Shown one piece after another: positions 51,568-63,360 of a stretch of 64,000 nt of DNA; position 1 is the first letter of the stretch; each line of letters starts with the position of its first letter. The DNA is from Bathymodiolus brooksi. Taxonomy: Eukaryota; Mollusca; Bivalvia; Mytilida; Modiolidae. The translations under genes and the position numbers were made by a program. Below the pieces are notes generated by a model, which had not been told where the DNA came from, searched no databases, and saw only the letters and a program-made list of their open reading frames with translations. The DNA lies in the NCBI GenBank assembly GCA_963680875.1, contig OY804589.1:16140028-16204027 (forward strand), written 5' to 3'.

Positions 51568-53801
51568 CTAAGAGGTGTGACTTGTCTTTCCTCTTGGTAG
51601 AGTTGTAGTAGTTGACGGTACATTCGTCTGAGATGTGTTACTTTTCTTTCCTGTCGTTAGAGTTATAGTAGTTGACAGTTAATTCGTCAGAGAGGTGTGA
51701 TTTGTCTTTCCTGTCGTTAGAGTTGTAACAGTTGACGGTACATTCGTCTGAGAGGTATGACTTATCTTTCCTGTTGGTAGAGTTGTAACAATTGACGGTA
51801 CATTCGTCTGAGAGGTGTGACTTGTCTTTCCTCTTGGTAGAGATGTAGTAGTTGACGGTACATTCGTCTGAGAGGTGTTACTTTTCTTTCCTGTCGTTAG
51901 AGTTGTAGTAGTTGACGGTACATTCGTCAGAGAGGTGTGACTTGTCTTTCCTGTTGTTAGAGTTGTAACAGTTGACGGTACATTCGTCTGAGAGGTATGA
52001 CTTGTCTTTCCTGTCGTTAGAGTTGTAGTAGTTGAGGGTACATTTGTCTGAGAGGTGTGACTTTTCTTTCCTGTCGTTAGAATTCTAGTAGTTGACGGTA
52101 CATTCGTCAGAGAGGTGTGACTTGTCTTTCCTGTCGTTAGAGTTGTAACAGTTGACAGTACATTGGTCTGAGAGGTATGACTTGTCTTTCCTGTTGGTAG
52201 AGTTGTAGTAGTTGACGGTACATTTGTCTGGGAGGTGTGACTTCTCTTTCCTGTCGTGAGAGTTGTAGTAGTTGACGGTACATTCGTCACAGAGGTGTGA
52301 CTTGTCTTTCCTGTCGTTAGAGTTGTAACAGTTGACGGTACATTCGTCTGAGAGGTATGACTTGTCTTTCCTGTTGTTAGAGTTGTAGTAGTTGACGGTG
52401 CATTCGTCTGTGAGGTGTGACCTGTCTTTCCTGTTGCTAGAGTTGTAGTAGTTGACGGTACATTCGTCTGAGAGGTGTGACTTGTCTTTCCTCTTTGTAG
52501 AGTTGTAGTAGTTGACGGTACATTCGTCTGAGAGGTGTGACTTGTCTTTCCTGTCGTTAGATTTGTAACAGTTGACGGTACATTGGTCTGAGAGGTATGA
52601 CTTTTCTTTCCTGTCGGTAGAGCTGTAACAGTTGACGGTACATTCGTCTGAGAGGTGTGACTTGTCTTTCTTGTCGTTAGAGTTGTAACAGATGACTCTA
52701 CATTCGTCTGAGAGGTGTTTCTTTTCTTTCCTGTCGTTAGAGTTGTAGTAGTTGACGGTGCATTCGTCAGAGAGGTGTGACTTGTCTTTCCTGTCGTTAG
52801 AGTTGTAACAGTTGACGGTACATTCGTCTGAGAGGTGTGACTTTTCTTTCCTGTCGTTAGAGTTGTAACAGTTGACGGTACATTCGTCTGAGAGGTATGA
52901 CTTGTCTTTCCTGTTGGTAGAGTTGTAACAGATGACGGTACATTCGTCTAAGAGGTGTGACTTGTCTTTCCTCTTGGTAGAGTTGTAGTAGTTGACGGTA
53001 CATTCGTCTGAGATGTGTTACTTTTCTTTCCTGTCGTTAGAGTTATAGTAGTTGACAGTTAATTCGTCAGAGAGGTGTGATTTGTCTTTCCTGTCGTTAG
53101 AGTTGTAACAGTTGACGGTACATTCGTCTGAGAGGTATGACTTATCTTTCCTGTTGGTAGAGTTGTAACAATTGACGGTACATTCGTCTGAGAGGTGTGA
53201 CTTGTCTTTCCTCTTGGTAGAGATGTAGTAGTTGACGGTACATTCGTCTGAGAGGTGTTACTTTTCTTTCCTGTCGTTAGAGTTGTAGTAGTTGACGGTA
53301 CATTCGTCAGAGAGGTGTGACTTGTCTTTCCTGTCGTTAGAGTTGTAACAGTTGACGGTACATTCGTCTGAGAGGTATGACTTGTCTTTCCTGTCGTTAG
53401 AGTTGTAGTAGTTGAGGGTACATTTGTCTGAGAGGTGTGACTTTTCTTTCCTGTCGTTAGAATTGTAGTAGTTGACGGTACATTCGTCAGAGAGGTGTGA
53501 CTTGTCTTTCCTGTCGTTAGAGTTGTAACAGTTGACAGTACATTGGTCTGAGAGGTATGACTTGTCTTTCCTGTTGGTAGAGTTGTAGTAGTTGACGGTA
53601 CATTTGTCTGGGAGGTGTGACTTCTCTTTCCTGTCGATAGAGTTGTAGTAGTTGACGGTACATTCGTCACAGAGGTGTGACTTGTCTTTCCTGTCGTTAG
53701 AGTTGTAACAGTTGACGGTACATTCGTCTGAGAGGTATGACTTGTCTTTCCTGTTGTTAGAGTTGTAGTAGTTGACGGTGCATTCGTCTGTGAGGTGTGA
53801 C
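51042..53801. repeat. 1,380-bp tandem duplication (23 units) carrying paired stops
   Basis: Copies at about 51042-52421 and 52422-53801 share the rare gtaacagatgacgg plus gtctaag unit (51551/52931), gacagttaattcg (51675/53055) and gttgagggtacatttg (52034/53414). Single-base differences include ctcttggtag/ctctttgtag, gtcgtgag/gtcgatag and aattctag/aattgtag. The duplication copied two stops of the Ser/Thr frame. Confidence 0.82.
51682..52947 (-). pseudogene. Short Ser/Thr-rich repeat segment between stops
   Basis: The Ser/Thr frame is open here for 422 codons. On its right lie two stops 111 bp apart (TAG from gtctaag at 52948, TAA from cagttaatt at 53059). On its left is the copied pair at 51568 and 51679. 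The pairs are 1,380 bp apart, the period of the local tandem duplication. Four stops in about 1.5 kb is the densest cluster in the right third of the window, so any long protein read through the array would end here. A start-like GTG at 52290 (HTSV variant) is only a Gln-to-Val change and not credible as initiation. Confidence 0.3.
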
Positions 53802-55485
53802 CTGTCTTTCCTATTGTTAGAGTTGTAGTAGTTGACGGTACATTCGTCTGAGAGGTATGACTTTTCTTTCCTGTCGTTAGAGTTGTAACAGTTGACGGTA
53901 CATTCGTCTGAGAGGTGTGACTTGTCTTTCCTGTTGTTAGAGTTGTAGTAGTTGACGGTACATTCCTCTGAGAGGGGTGACTTGTCTTTCCTGTTGTTAG
54001 AGTTGTAGTAGTTGACGGTACATTCATCTGAGAGGTGTGACTTTTCTTTCCTCTTGGTAGAGTTGTAGTAGTTGACGGTACATTCGTCTGAGAGGTGTGA
54101 CTTGTCTTTCCTGTCGTTAGAGTTGTAACAGTTGACGGTACATTCGTCTGAGAGGTGTGACTTGTCTTTCCTGTCGTTAGAGTTGTAACAGTTGACGGTA
54201 CATTCGTCTGAGAGGTGTGACTTGTCTTTCCTGTTGGTAGAGGTCTATTAGTAGACGGTACATTCGTCTGAGAGGTGTGACTTGTTTTGCCTGTCGTTAG
54301 AGTTGTAGCAATTGGCGGTACATTCGTCTGAGAGGTGTGACTTGTCTTTCCTGTCGTTAGAGTTGTAACAGTTGAAGGGACATTCGTCTGAGAGGTGTGA
54401 CTTCTCTTTCCTGTTGGTAGAATTGTAGTAGTTGACGGTACATTCGTCAGAGAGGTGTGACTTGTCTTTCCTGTCGTTAGAGTTGTAACAGTTGACGGTA
54501 CATTCGTCTGAGAGGTATGACTTTTCTTTCCTGTCGTTAGAGTTGTAATAGTTGACGGTACATTCGTCTGAGAGGTGTGACTTTTCTTTCCTGTCGTTAG
54601 AGTTGTAACAGTTGAGGGTACATTCGTCTGAGAGGTGTGACTTGTCTTTCCTGTCGTTAGAGTTGTAACAGTTGACGGTACATTCGTCAGAGATGTGTGA
54701 CTTGTCTTTCCTGTCGTTAGAGTTGTAACAGTTGACGGTACATTCGTCTGAGAGGTATGACTTGTCTTTATTGTCGTTAGAGTTGTAGTAGTTGACGGTA
54801 CATTTGTCTGAGAGGTGTGACTTTTCTTTCCTGTCGTTAGAGTTGTAGTAATTGACGGTACATTCGTCAGAGAGGTGTGACTTGTCTTTCCTGTCGTTAG
54901 AGTTGTAACAGTTGACGGTACATTCGTCTGAGAGGTATGACTTGTCTTTCCTGTCGTTAGAGTTGTAACAGTTGACGGTACATTCGTCTGAGAGGTATGA
55001 CTTGTCTTTCCTGTTGGTAGAGTTGTAGTAGTTGACGGTACATTTGTCTGAGAGGTGTGACTTGTCTTTCCTGTCGTTAGAGTTGTAACAGTTGACGGTA
55101 CATTCGTCTGAGAGGTGTGACTTTTCTTTCCTTTCGTTAGGGTTGTAACAGTTGACGGTACATTCGTCAGAGATGTGTGACTTGTCTTTCCTGTCGTTAG
55201 AGTTGTAACAGTTGACGGTACATTCGTCTGAGAGGTATGACTTGTCTTTCTTGTCGTTAGAGTTGTAGTAGTTGAAGGTACATTTGTCTGAGAGGTGTGA
55301 CTTTTCTTTCCTGTCGTTAGAGTTGTAGTAGTTGACGGTACATTCGTCAGAGAGGTGTGACTTGTCTTTCCTGTCGTTAGAGTTGTAACAGTTGACGGTA
55401 CATTCGTCTGAGAGGTATGACTTGTCTTTCCTGTTGGTAGAGTTGTAGTAGTTGACGGTACATTCGTCTGAGAGGTATGACTTTT
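53062..55485 (-). CDS. Ser/Thr-rich repeat ORF segment with an internal ATG at 54027
   Basis: This stretch holds 808 codons of the mucin-like repeat, open from the TAG at 55486 to a TAA at 53059 (+ strand tta, from gttgacagttaattcg). The only ATG in the frame is at 54027-54025, produced by cattcgtctg changing to cattcatctg, which makes a Thr codon (ACG) into Met. That ATG sits in mid-repeat with no leader, so I do not regard it as a real start. Reading from it gives 322 residues. The left part of the segment belongs to the 1,380-bp duplicated block, which explains why the same TAA recurs at 51679. Confidence 0.25.
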
Positions 55486-58400
55486 CTATCCTGTCGTTAG
55501 AGTTGTAACAGTTGACGGTACATTCGTCTGAGAGGTGTGACTTGTCTTTCCTGTTGTTAGAGTTGTAGTAGTTGACGGTACATTCGTCTGAGAGGGGTGA
55601 CTTGTCTTTCCTGTTGTTAGAGTTGTAGTAGTTGACGGTACATTCGTCTGAGAGGTGTGACTTTTCTTTCCTCTTGGTAGAGTTGTAGTAGTTGACGGTA
55701 CATTCGTCTGAGAGGTATGACTTGTCTTTCCTGTCGTTAGAGTTGTAACAGTTGACGGTACATTCGTCTGAGAGGTGTGACTTGTCTTTCCTGTCGTTAG
55801 AGTTGTAACAGTTGACGGTACATTCGTCTGAGAGGTGTGACTTGTCTTTCCTGTTGGTAGAGGTCTATTAGTAGACGGTACATTCGTCTGAGAGGTGTGA
55901 CTTGTTTTGCCTGTTGTTAGAGTTGTAGCAATTGACGGTACATTCGTCTGAGAGGTGTGACTTGTCTTTCCTGTCGTTAGAGTTGTAACAGTTGAAGGGA
56001 CATTCGTCTGAGAGGTGTGACTTCTCTTTCCTGTTGGTAGAATTGTAGTAGTTGACGGTACATTCGTCAGAGAGGTGTGACTTGTCTTTCCTGTCGTTAG
56101 AGTTGTAACAGTTGACGGTACATTCGTCTGAGAGGTATGACTTTTCTTTCCTGTCGTTAGAGTTGTAATAGTTGACGGTACATTCGTCTGAGAGGTGTGA
56201 CTTTTCTTTCCTGTCGTTAGAGTTGTAACAGTTGACGGTACATTCGTCTGAGAGGTGTGACTTGCCTTTCCTGTCGTTAGAGTTGTAACAGTTGACGGGA
56301 CATTCGTCTGAGACGTGTGACTTCTCTTTCCTGTTGGTAGAATTGTAGTAGTTGACGTTACATTCGTCAGAGAGGTGTGACTTGTCTTTCCTGTCGTTAG
56401 AGTTGTAACAGTTGACGGTACATTCGTCTGAGAGGTGTGACTTTTCTTTCCTGTCGTTAGAGTTGTAACAGTTGACGGTACATTCGTCTGAGAGGTGTGA
56501 CTTTTCTTTCCTTTCGTTAGGGTTGTAACAGTTGACGGTACATTCGTCAGAGATGTGTGACTTGTCTTTCCTGTCGTTAGAGTTGTAACAGTTGACGGTA
56601 CATTCGTCTGAGAGGTATGACTTGTCTTTCTTGTCGTTAGAGTTGTAGTAGTTGACGGTACATTCGTCTGAGAGGTGTGACTTTTCTTTCCTGTCGTTAG
56701 AGTTGTAACAGTTGAGGGTACATTCGTCTGAGAGGTGTGACTTGTCTTTCCTGTCGTTAGAGTTGTAACAGTTGACGGTACATTCGTCAGAGATGTGTGA
56801 CTTGTCTTTCCTGTCGTTAGAGTTGTAACAGTTGACGGTACATTCGTCTGAGAGGTATGACTTGTCTTTCTTGTCGTTAGAGTTGTAGTAGTTGACGGTA
56901 CATTTGTCTGAGAGGTGTGACTTTTCTTTCCTGTCGTTAGAGTTGTAGTAGTTGACGGTACATTCGTCAGAGAGGTGTGACTTGTCTTTCCTGTCGTTAG
57001 AGTTGTAACAGTTGACGGTACATTCGTCTGAGAGGTATGACTTGTCTTTCCTGTCGTTAGAGTTGTAACAGTTGACGGTACATTCGTCTGAGAGGTATGA
57101 CTTGTCTTTCCTGTTGGTAGAGTTGTAGTAGTTGACGGTACATTTGTCTGAGAGGTGTGACTTGTCTTTCCTGTCGTTAGAGTTGTAACAGTTGACGGTA
57201 CATTCGTCTGAGAGGTGTGACTTTTCTTTCCTTTCGTTAGGGTTGTAACAGTTGACGGTACATTCGTCAGAGATGTGTGACTTGTCTTTCCTGTCGTTAG
57301 AGTTGTAACAGTTGACGGTACATTCGTCTGAGAGGTATGACTTGTCTTTCTTGTCGTTAGAGTTGTAGTAGTTGAAGGTACATTTGTCTGAGAGGTGTGA
57401 CTTTTCTTTCCTGTCGTTAGAGTTGTAGTAGTTGACGGTACATTCGTCAGAGAGGTGTGACTTGTCTTTCCTGTCGTTAGAGTTGTAACAGTTGACGGTA
57501 CATTCGTCTGAGAGGTATGACTTGTCTTTCCTGTTGGTAGAGTTGTAGTAGTTGACGGTACATTCGTCTGAGAGGTATGACTTTTCTTTCCTGTCGTTAG
57601 AGTTGTAACAGTTGACGGTACATTCGTCTGAGAGGTGTGACTTGTCTTTCCTGTTGTTAGAGTTGTAGTAGTTGACGGTACATTCCTCTGAGAGGGGTGA
57701 CTTGTCTTTCCTGTTGTTAGAGTTGTAGTAGTTGACGGTACATTCGTCTGAGAAGTGTGACTTTTCTTTCCTCTTGGTAGAGTTGTAGTAGTTGACGGTA
57801 CATTCGTCTGAGAGGTGTGACTTGTCTTTCCTGTCGTTAGAGTTGTAACAGATGACGGTACATTCGTCTGAGAGGTGTGACTTGTCTTTCCTGTCGTTAG
57901 AGTTGTAACAGTTGACGGTACATTCGTCTGAGAGGTGTGACTTGTCTTTCCTGTTGGTAGAGGTCTATTAGTAGACGGTACATTCGTCTGAGAGGTGTGA
58001 CTTGTTTTGCCTGTTGTTAGAGTTGTAGCAATTGACGGTACATTCGTCTGAGAGGTGTGACTTGTCTTTCCTGTCGTTAGAGTTGTAACAGTTGAAGGGA
58101 CATTCGTCTGAGAGGTGTGACTTCTCTTTCCTGTTGGTAGAATTGTAGTAGTTGACGGTACATTCGTCAGAGAGGTGTGACTTGTCTTTCCTGTCGTTAG
58201 AGTTGTAACAGTTGACGGTACATTCGTCTGAGAGGTATGACTTTTCTTTCCTGTCGTTAGAGTTGTAATAGTTGACGGTACATTCGTCTGAGAGGTGTGA
58301 CTTTTCTTTCCTGTCGTTAGAGTTGTAACAGTTGACGGTACATTCGTCTGAGAGGTGTGACTTGCCTTTCCTGTCGTTAGAGTTGTAACAGTTGACGGGA

Positions 58401-59280
58401 CATTCGTCTGAGACGTGTGACTTCTCTTTCCTGTTGGTAGAATTGTAGTAGTTGACGCTACATTCGTCAGAGAGGTGTGACTTGTCTTTCCTGTCGTTAG
58501 AGTTGTAACAGTTGACGGTACATTCGTCTGAGAGGTGTGACTTTTCTTTCCTGTCGTTAGAGTTGTAACAGTTGAAGGTAGATTCGTCTGAGAGGTGTGA
58601 CTTTTCTTTCCTGTCGTTAGAGTTGTAACAGTTGAGGGTACATTCGTCAGAGAGGTGTGACTTGTCTTTCCTGTCGTTAGAGTTGTAACAGTTGACGGTA
58701 CATTCGTCAGAGATGTGAGACTTGTCTTTCTTGTCGTTAGAGTTGTAACAGTTGACGGTACATTCGTCTGAGAGGTATAACTTGTCTTTCTTTTCGTTAG
58801 AGTTGTAGTAGTTGACGGTACATTTGTCTGAGAGGTGTGACTTTTCTTTCCTGTCGTTAGAGTTGTAGTAGTTGACGGTACATTCGTCAGAGAGGTGTGA
58901 CTTGTCTTTCCTGTCGTTAGAGTTGTAACAGTTGACGGTACATTCGTCTGAGAGGTATGACTTGTCTTTCCTGTTGGTAGAGTTGTAGTAGTTGACGGTA
59001 CATTTGTCTGAGAGGTATGACTTTTCTTTCCTGTCGTTAGAGTTGTAACAGTTGACGGTACATTCGTCTGAGAGGTGTGACTTGTCTTTCCTGTTGCTAG
59101 AGTTGTAGTAGTTGACGGTACAATCCTCTGAGAGGGGTGACTTGTCTTTCCTGTTGTTAGAGTTGTAGTAGTTGACGGTACATTCGTCTGAGAGGTGTGA
59201 CTTTTCTTTCCTCTTGGTAGAGTTGTAGTAGTTGACGGTACATTCGTCTGAGAGGTGTGACTTGTCTTTCCTGTCGTTAG
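55201..59280. repeat. 4,080-bp tandem duplication (68 units), copy 1
   Basis: Copy 1 matches 59281-63360 at an offset of 4,080 bp. Shared rare units include ttttctatcc (stop), ctttcgttagggttg (near 56513/60593), gagacgtgtgac (near 56311/60391) and gaggtataacttgtc with cttttcgttag (near 58776/62856). I noticed only two substitutions: gttgacgg/gttgccgg near 55335/59415 and caatcctctg/cattcctctg near 59121/63201. Confidence 0.88.
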
Positions 59281-59565
59281 AGTTGTAACAGTTGACGGTA
59301 CATTCGTCTGAGAGGTATGACTTGTCTTTCTTGTCGTTAGAGTTGTAGTAGTTGAAGGTACATTTGTCTGAGAGGTGTGACTTTTCTTTCCTGTCGTTAG
59401 AGTTGTAGTAGTTGCCGGTACATTCGTCAGAGAGGTGTGACTTGTCTTTCCTGTCGTTAGAGTTGTAACAGTTGACGGTACATTCGTCTGAGAGGTATGA
59501 CTTGTCTTTCCTGTTGGTAGAGTTGTAGTAGTTGACGGTACATTCGTCTGAGAGGTATGACTTTT
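55489..59565 (-). CDS. Ser/Thr-rich repeat ORF segment between two identical TAG stops
   Basis: This is 1,359 sense codons of the same 20-residue Ser/Thr repeat in the same frame as the segment to its right. It is bounded at both ends by the same change, ttttctttcc to ttttctatcc, which turns the Lys codon AAG into TAG (+ strand cta at 55486-55488 and 59566-59568). The two stops are exactly 4,080 bp apart because the region is a 4,080-bp tandem duplication, so they are one mutation copied once. I see no ATG or GTG start inside the frame, so this cannot stand as an independent gene. Either the stop is a pseudogene lesion, the array is non-coding, or the base is a consensus error present in both copies. 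Confidence 0.3.
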
Positions 59566-62500
59566 CTATCCTGTCGTTAGAGTTGTAACAGTTGACGGTA
59601 CATTCGTCTGAGAGGTGTGACTTGTCTTTCCTGTTGTTAGAGTTGTAGTAGTTGACGGTACATTCGTCTGAGAGGGGTGACTTGTCTTTCCTGTTGTTAG
59701 AGTTGTAGTAGTTGACGGTACATTCGTCTGAGAGGTGTGACTTTTCTTTCCTCTTGGTAGAGTTGTAGTAGTTGACGGTACATTCGTCTGAGAGGTATGA
59801 CTTGTCTTTCCTGTCGTTAGAGTTGTAACAGTTGACGGTACATTCGTCTGAGAGGTGTGACTTGTCTTTCCTGTCGTTAGAGTTGTAACAGTTGACGGTA
59901 CATTCGTCTGAGAGGTGTGACTTGTCTTTCCTGTTGGTAGAGGTCTATTAGTAGACGGTACATTCGTCTGAGAGGTGTGACTTGTTTTGCCTGTTGTTAG
60001 AGTTGTAGCAATTGACGGTACATTCGTCTGAGAGGTGTGACTTGTCTTTCCTGTCGTTAGAGTTGTAACAGTTGAAGGGACATTCGTCTGAGAGGTGTGA
60101 CTTCTCTTTCCTGTTGGTAGAATTGTAGTAGTTGACGGTACATTCGTCAGAGAGGTGTGACTTGTCTTTCCTGTCGTTAGAGTTGTAACAGTTGACGGTA
60201 CATTCGTCTGAGAGGTATGACTTTTCTTTCCTGTCGTTAGAGTTGTAATAGTTGACGGTACATTCGTCTGAGAGGTGTGACTTTTCTTTCCTGTCGTTAG
60301 AGTTGTAACAGTTGACGGTACATTCGTCTGAGAGGTGTGACTTGCCTTTCCTGTCGTTAGAGTTGTAACAGTTGACGGGACATTCGTCTGAGACGTGTGA
60401 CTTCTCTTTCCTGTTGGTAGAATTGTAGTAGTTGACGTTACATTCGTCAGAGAGGTGTGACTTGTCTTTCCTGTCGTTAGAGTTGTAACAGTTGACGGTA
60501 CATTCGTCTGAGAGGTGTGACTTTTCTTTCCTGTCGTTAGAGTTGTAACAGTTGACGGTACATTCGTCTGAGAGGTGTGACTTTTCTTTCCTTTCGTTAG
60601 GGTTGTAACAGTTGACGGTACATTCGTCAGAGATGTGTGACTTGTCTTTCCTGTCGTTAGAGTTGTAACAGTTGACGGTACATTCGTCTGAGAGGTATGA
60701 CTTGTCTTTCTTGTCGTTAGAGTTGTAGTAGTTGACGGTACATTCGTCTGAGAGGTGTGACTTTTCTTTCCTGTCGTTAGAGTTGTAACAGTTGAGGGTA
60801 CATTCGTCTGAGAGGTGTGACTTGTCTTTCCTGTCGTTAGAGTTGTAACAGTTGACGGTACATTCGTCAGAGATGTGTGACTTGTCTTTCCTGTCGTTAG
60901 AGTTGTAACAGTTGACGGTACATTCGTCTGAGAGGTATGACTTGTCTTTCTTGTCGTTAGAGTTGTAGTAGTTGACGGTACATTTGTCTGAGAGGTGTGA
61001 CTTTTCTTTCCTGTCGTTAGAGTTGTAGTAGTTGACGGTACATTCGTCAGAGAGGTGTGACTTGTCTTTCCTGTCGTTAGAGTTGTAACAGTTGACGGTA
61101 CATTCGTCTGAGAGGTATGACTTGTCTTTCCTGTCGTTAGAGTTGTAACAGTTGACGGTACATTCGTCTGAGAGGTATGACTTGTCTTTCCTGTTGGTAG
61201 AGTTGTAGTAGTTGACGGTACATTTGTCTGAGAGGTGTGACTTGTCTTTCCTGTCGTTAGAGTTGTAACAGTTGACGGTACATTCGTCTGAGAGGTGTGA
61301 CTTTTCTTTCCTTTCGTTAGGGTTGTAACAGTTGACGGTACATTCGTCAGAGATGTGTGACTTGTCTTTCCTGTCGTTAGAGTTGTAACAGTTGACGGTA
61401 CATTCGTCTGAGAGGTATGACTTGTCTTTCTTGTCGTTAGAGTTGTAGTAGTTGAAGGTACATTTGTCTGAGAGGTGTGACTTTTCTTTCCTGTCGTTAG
61501 AGTTGTAGTAGTTGACGGTACATTCGTCAGAGAGGTGTGACTTGTCTTTCCTGTCGTTAGAGTTGTAACAGTTGACGGTACATTCGTCTGAGAGGTATGA
61601 CTTGTCTTTCCTGTTGGTAGAGTTGTAGTAGTTGACGGTACATTCGTCTGAGAGGTATGACTTTTCTTTCCTGTCGTTAGAGTTGTAACAGTTGACGGTA
61701 CATTCGTCTGAGAGGTGTGACTTGTCTTTCCTGTTGTTAGAGTTGTAGTAGTTGACGGTACATTCCTCTGAGAGGGGTGACTTGTCTTTCCTGTTGTTAG
61801 AGTTGTAGTAGTTGACGGTACATTCGTCTGAGAAGTGTGACTTTTCTTTCCTCTTGGTAGAGTTGTAGTAGTTGACGGTACATTCGTCTGAGAGGTGTGA
61901 CTTGTCTTTCCTGTCGTTAGAGTTGTAACAGATGACGGTACATTCGTCTGAGAGGTGTGACTTGTCTTTCCTGTCGTTAGAGTTGTAACAGTTGACGGTA
62001 CATTCGTCTGAGAGGTGTGACTTGTCTTTCCTGTTGGTAGAGGTCTATTAGTAGACGGTACATTCGTCTGAGAGGTGTGACTTGTTTTGCCTGTTGTTAG
62101 AGTTGTAGCAATTGACGGTACATTCGTCTGAGAGGTGTGACTTGTCTTTCCTGTCGTTAGAGTTGTAACAGTTGAAGGGACATTCGTCTGAGAGGTGTGA
62201 CTTCTCTTTCCTGTTGGTAGAATTGTAGTAGTTGACGGTACATTCGTCAGAGAGGTGTGACTTGTCTTTCCTGTCGTTAGAGTTGTAACAGTTGACGGTA
62301 CATTCGTCTGAGAGGTATGACTTTTCTTTCCTGTCGTTAGAGTTGTAATAGTTGACGGTACATTCGTCTGAGAGGTGTGACTTTTCTTTCCTGTCGTTAG
62401 AGTTGTAACAGTTGACGGTACATTCGTCTGAGAGGTGTGACTTGCCTTTCCTGTCGTTAGAGTTGTAACAGTTGACGGGACATTCGTCTGAGACGTGTGA

Positions 62501-63360
62501 CTTCTCTTTCCTGTTGGTAGAATTGTAGTAGTTGACGCTACATTCGTCAGAGAGGTGTGACTTGTCTTTCCTGTCGTTAGAGTTGTAACAGTTGACGGTA
62601 CATTCGTCTGAGAGGTGTGACTTTTCTTTCCTGTCGTTAGAGTTGTAACAGTTGAAGGTAGATTCGTCTGAGAGGTGTGACTTTTCTTTCCTGTCGTTAG
62701 AGTTGTAACAGTTGAGGGTACATTCGTCAGAGAGGTGTGACTTGTCTTTCCTGTCGTTAGAGTTGTAACAGTTGACGGTACATTCGTCAGAGATGTGAGA
62801 CTTGTCTTTCTTGTCGTTAGAGTTGTAACAGTTGACGGTACATTCGTCTGAGAGGTATAACTTGTCTTTCTTTTCGTTAGAGTTGTAGTAGTTGACGGTA
62901 CATTTGTCTGAGAGGTGTGACTTTTCTTTCCTGTCGTTAGAGTTGTAGTAGTTGACGGTACATTCGTCAGAGAGGTGTGACTTGTCTTTCCTGTCGTTAG
63001 AGTTGTAACAGTTGACGGTACATTCGTCTGAGAGGTATGACTTGTCTTTCCTGTTGGTAGAGTTGTAGTAGTTGACGGTACATTTGTCTGAGAGGTATGA
63101 CTTTTCTTTCCTGTCGTTAGAGTTGTAACAGTTGACGGTACATTCGTCTGAGAGGTGTGACTTGTCTTTCCTGTTGCTAGAGTTGTAGTAGTTGACGGTA
63201 CATTCCTCTGAGAGGGGTGACTTGTCTTTCCTGTTGTTAGAGTTGTAGTAGTTGACGGTACATTCGTCTGAGAGGTGTGACTTTTCTTTCCTCTTGGTAG
63301 AGTTGTAGTAGTTGACGGTACATTCGTCTGAGAGGTGTGACTTGTCTTTCCTGTCGTTAG
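59281..63360. repeat. 4,080-bp tandem duplication, copy 2
   Basis: This copy abuts copy 1 exactly. The sequence after 63360 departs from it (ctgtcgttag where copy 1 would continue ttgtcgttag) and resumes a series like that found at 58201 and 62281. Each copy also contains two boundary units 2,100 bp apart, so it is itself made of related halves. Confidence 0.88.

Larger units (their letters stand above)
45782..62100. repeat. Eight in-frame boundary units with the short ttgttttgcc form
   Basis: ggtctattagtagacgg units start at 45782, 47762, 49442, 54242, 55862, 57962, 59942 and 62042, spaced 1,980, 1,680, 4,800, 1,620, 2,100, 1,980 and 2,100 bp, all multiples of 60. Each is followed by the 10-base ttgttttgcc, not the 14-base form, so the Ser/Thr frame is kept; the codons GGC AAA are synonymous with the usual GGA AAG. 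Copies at 45.8, 47.8 and 49.4 kb lack the following gtagcaattg unit. Confidence 0.88.
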
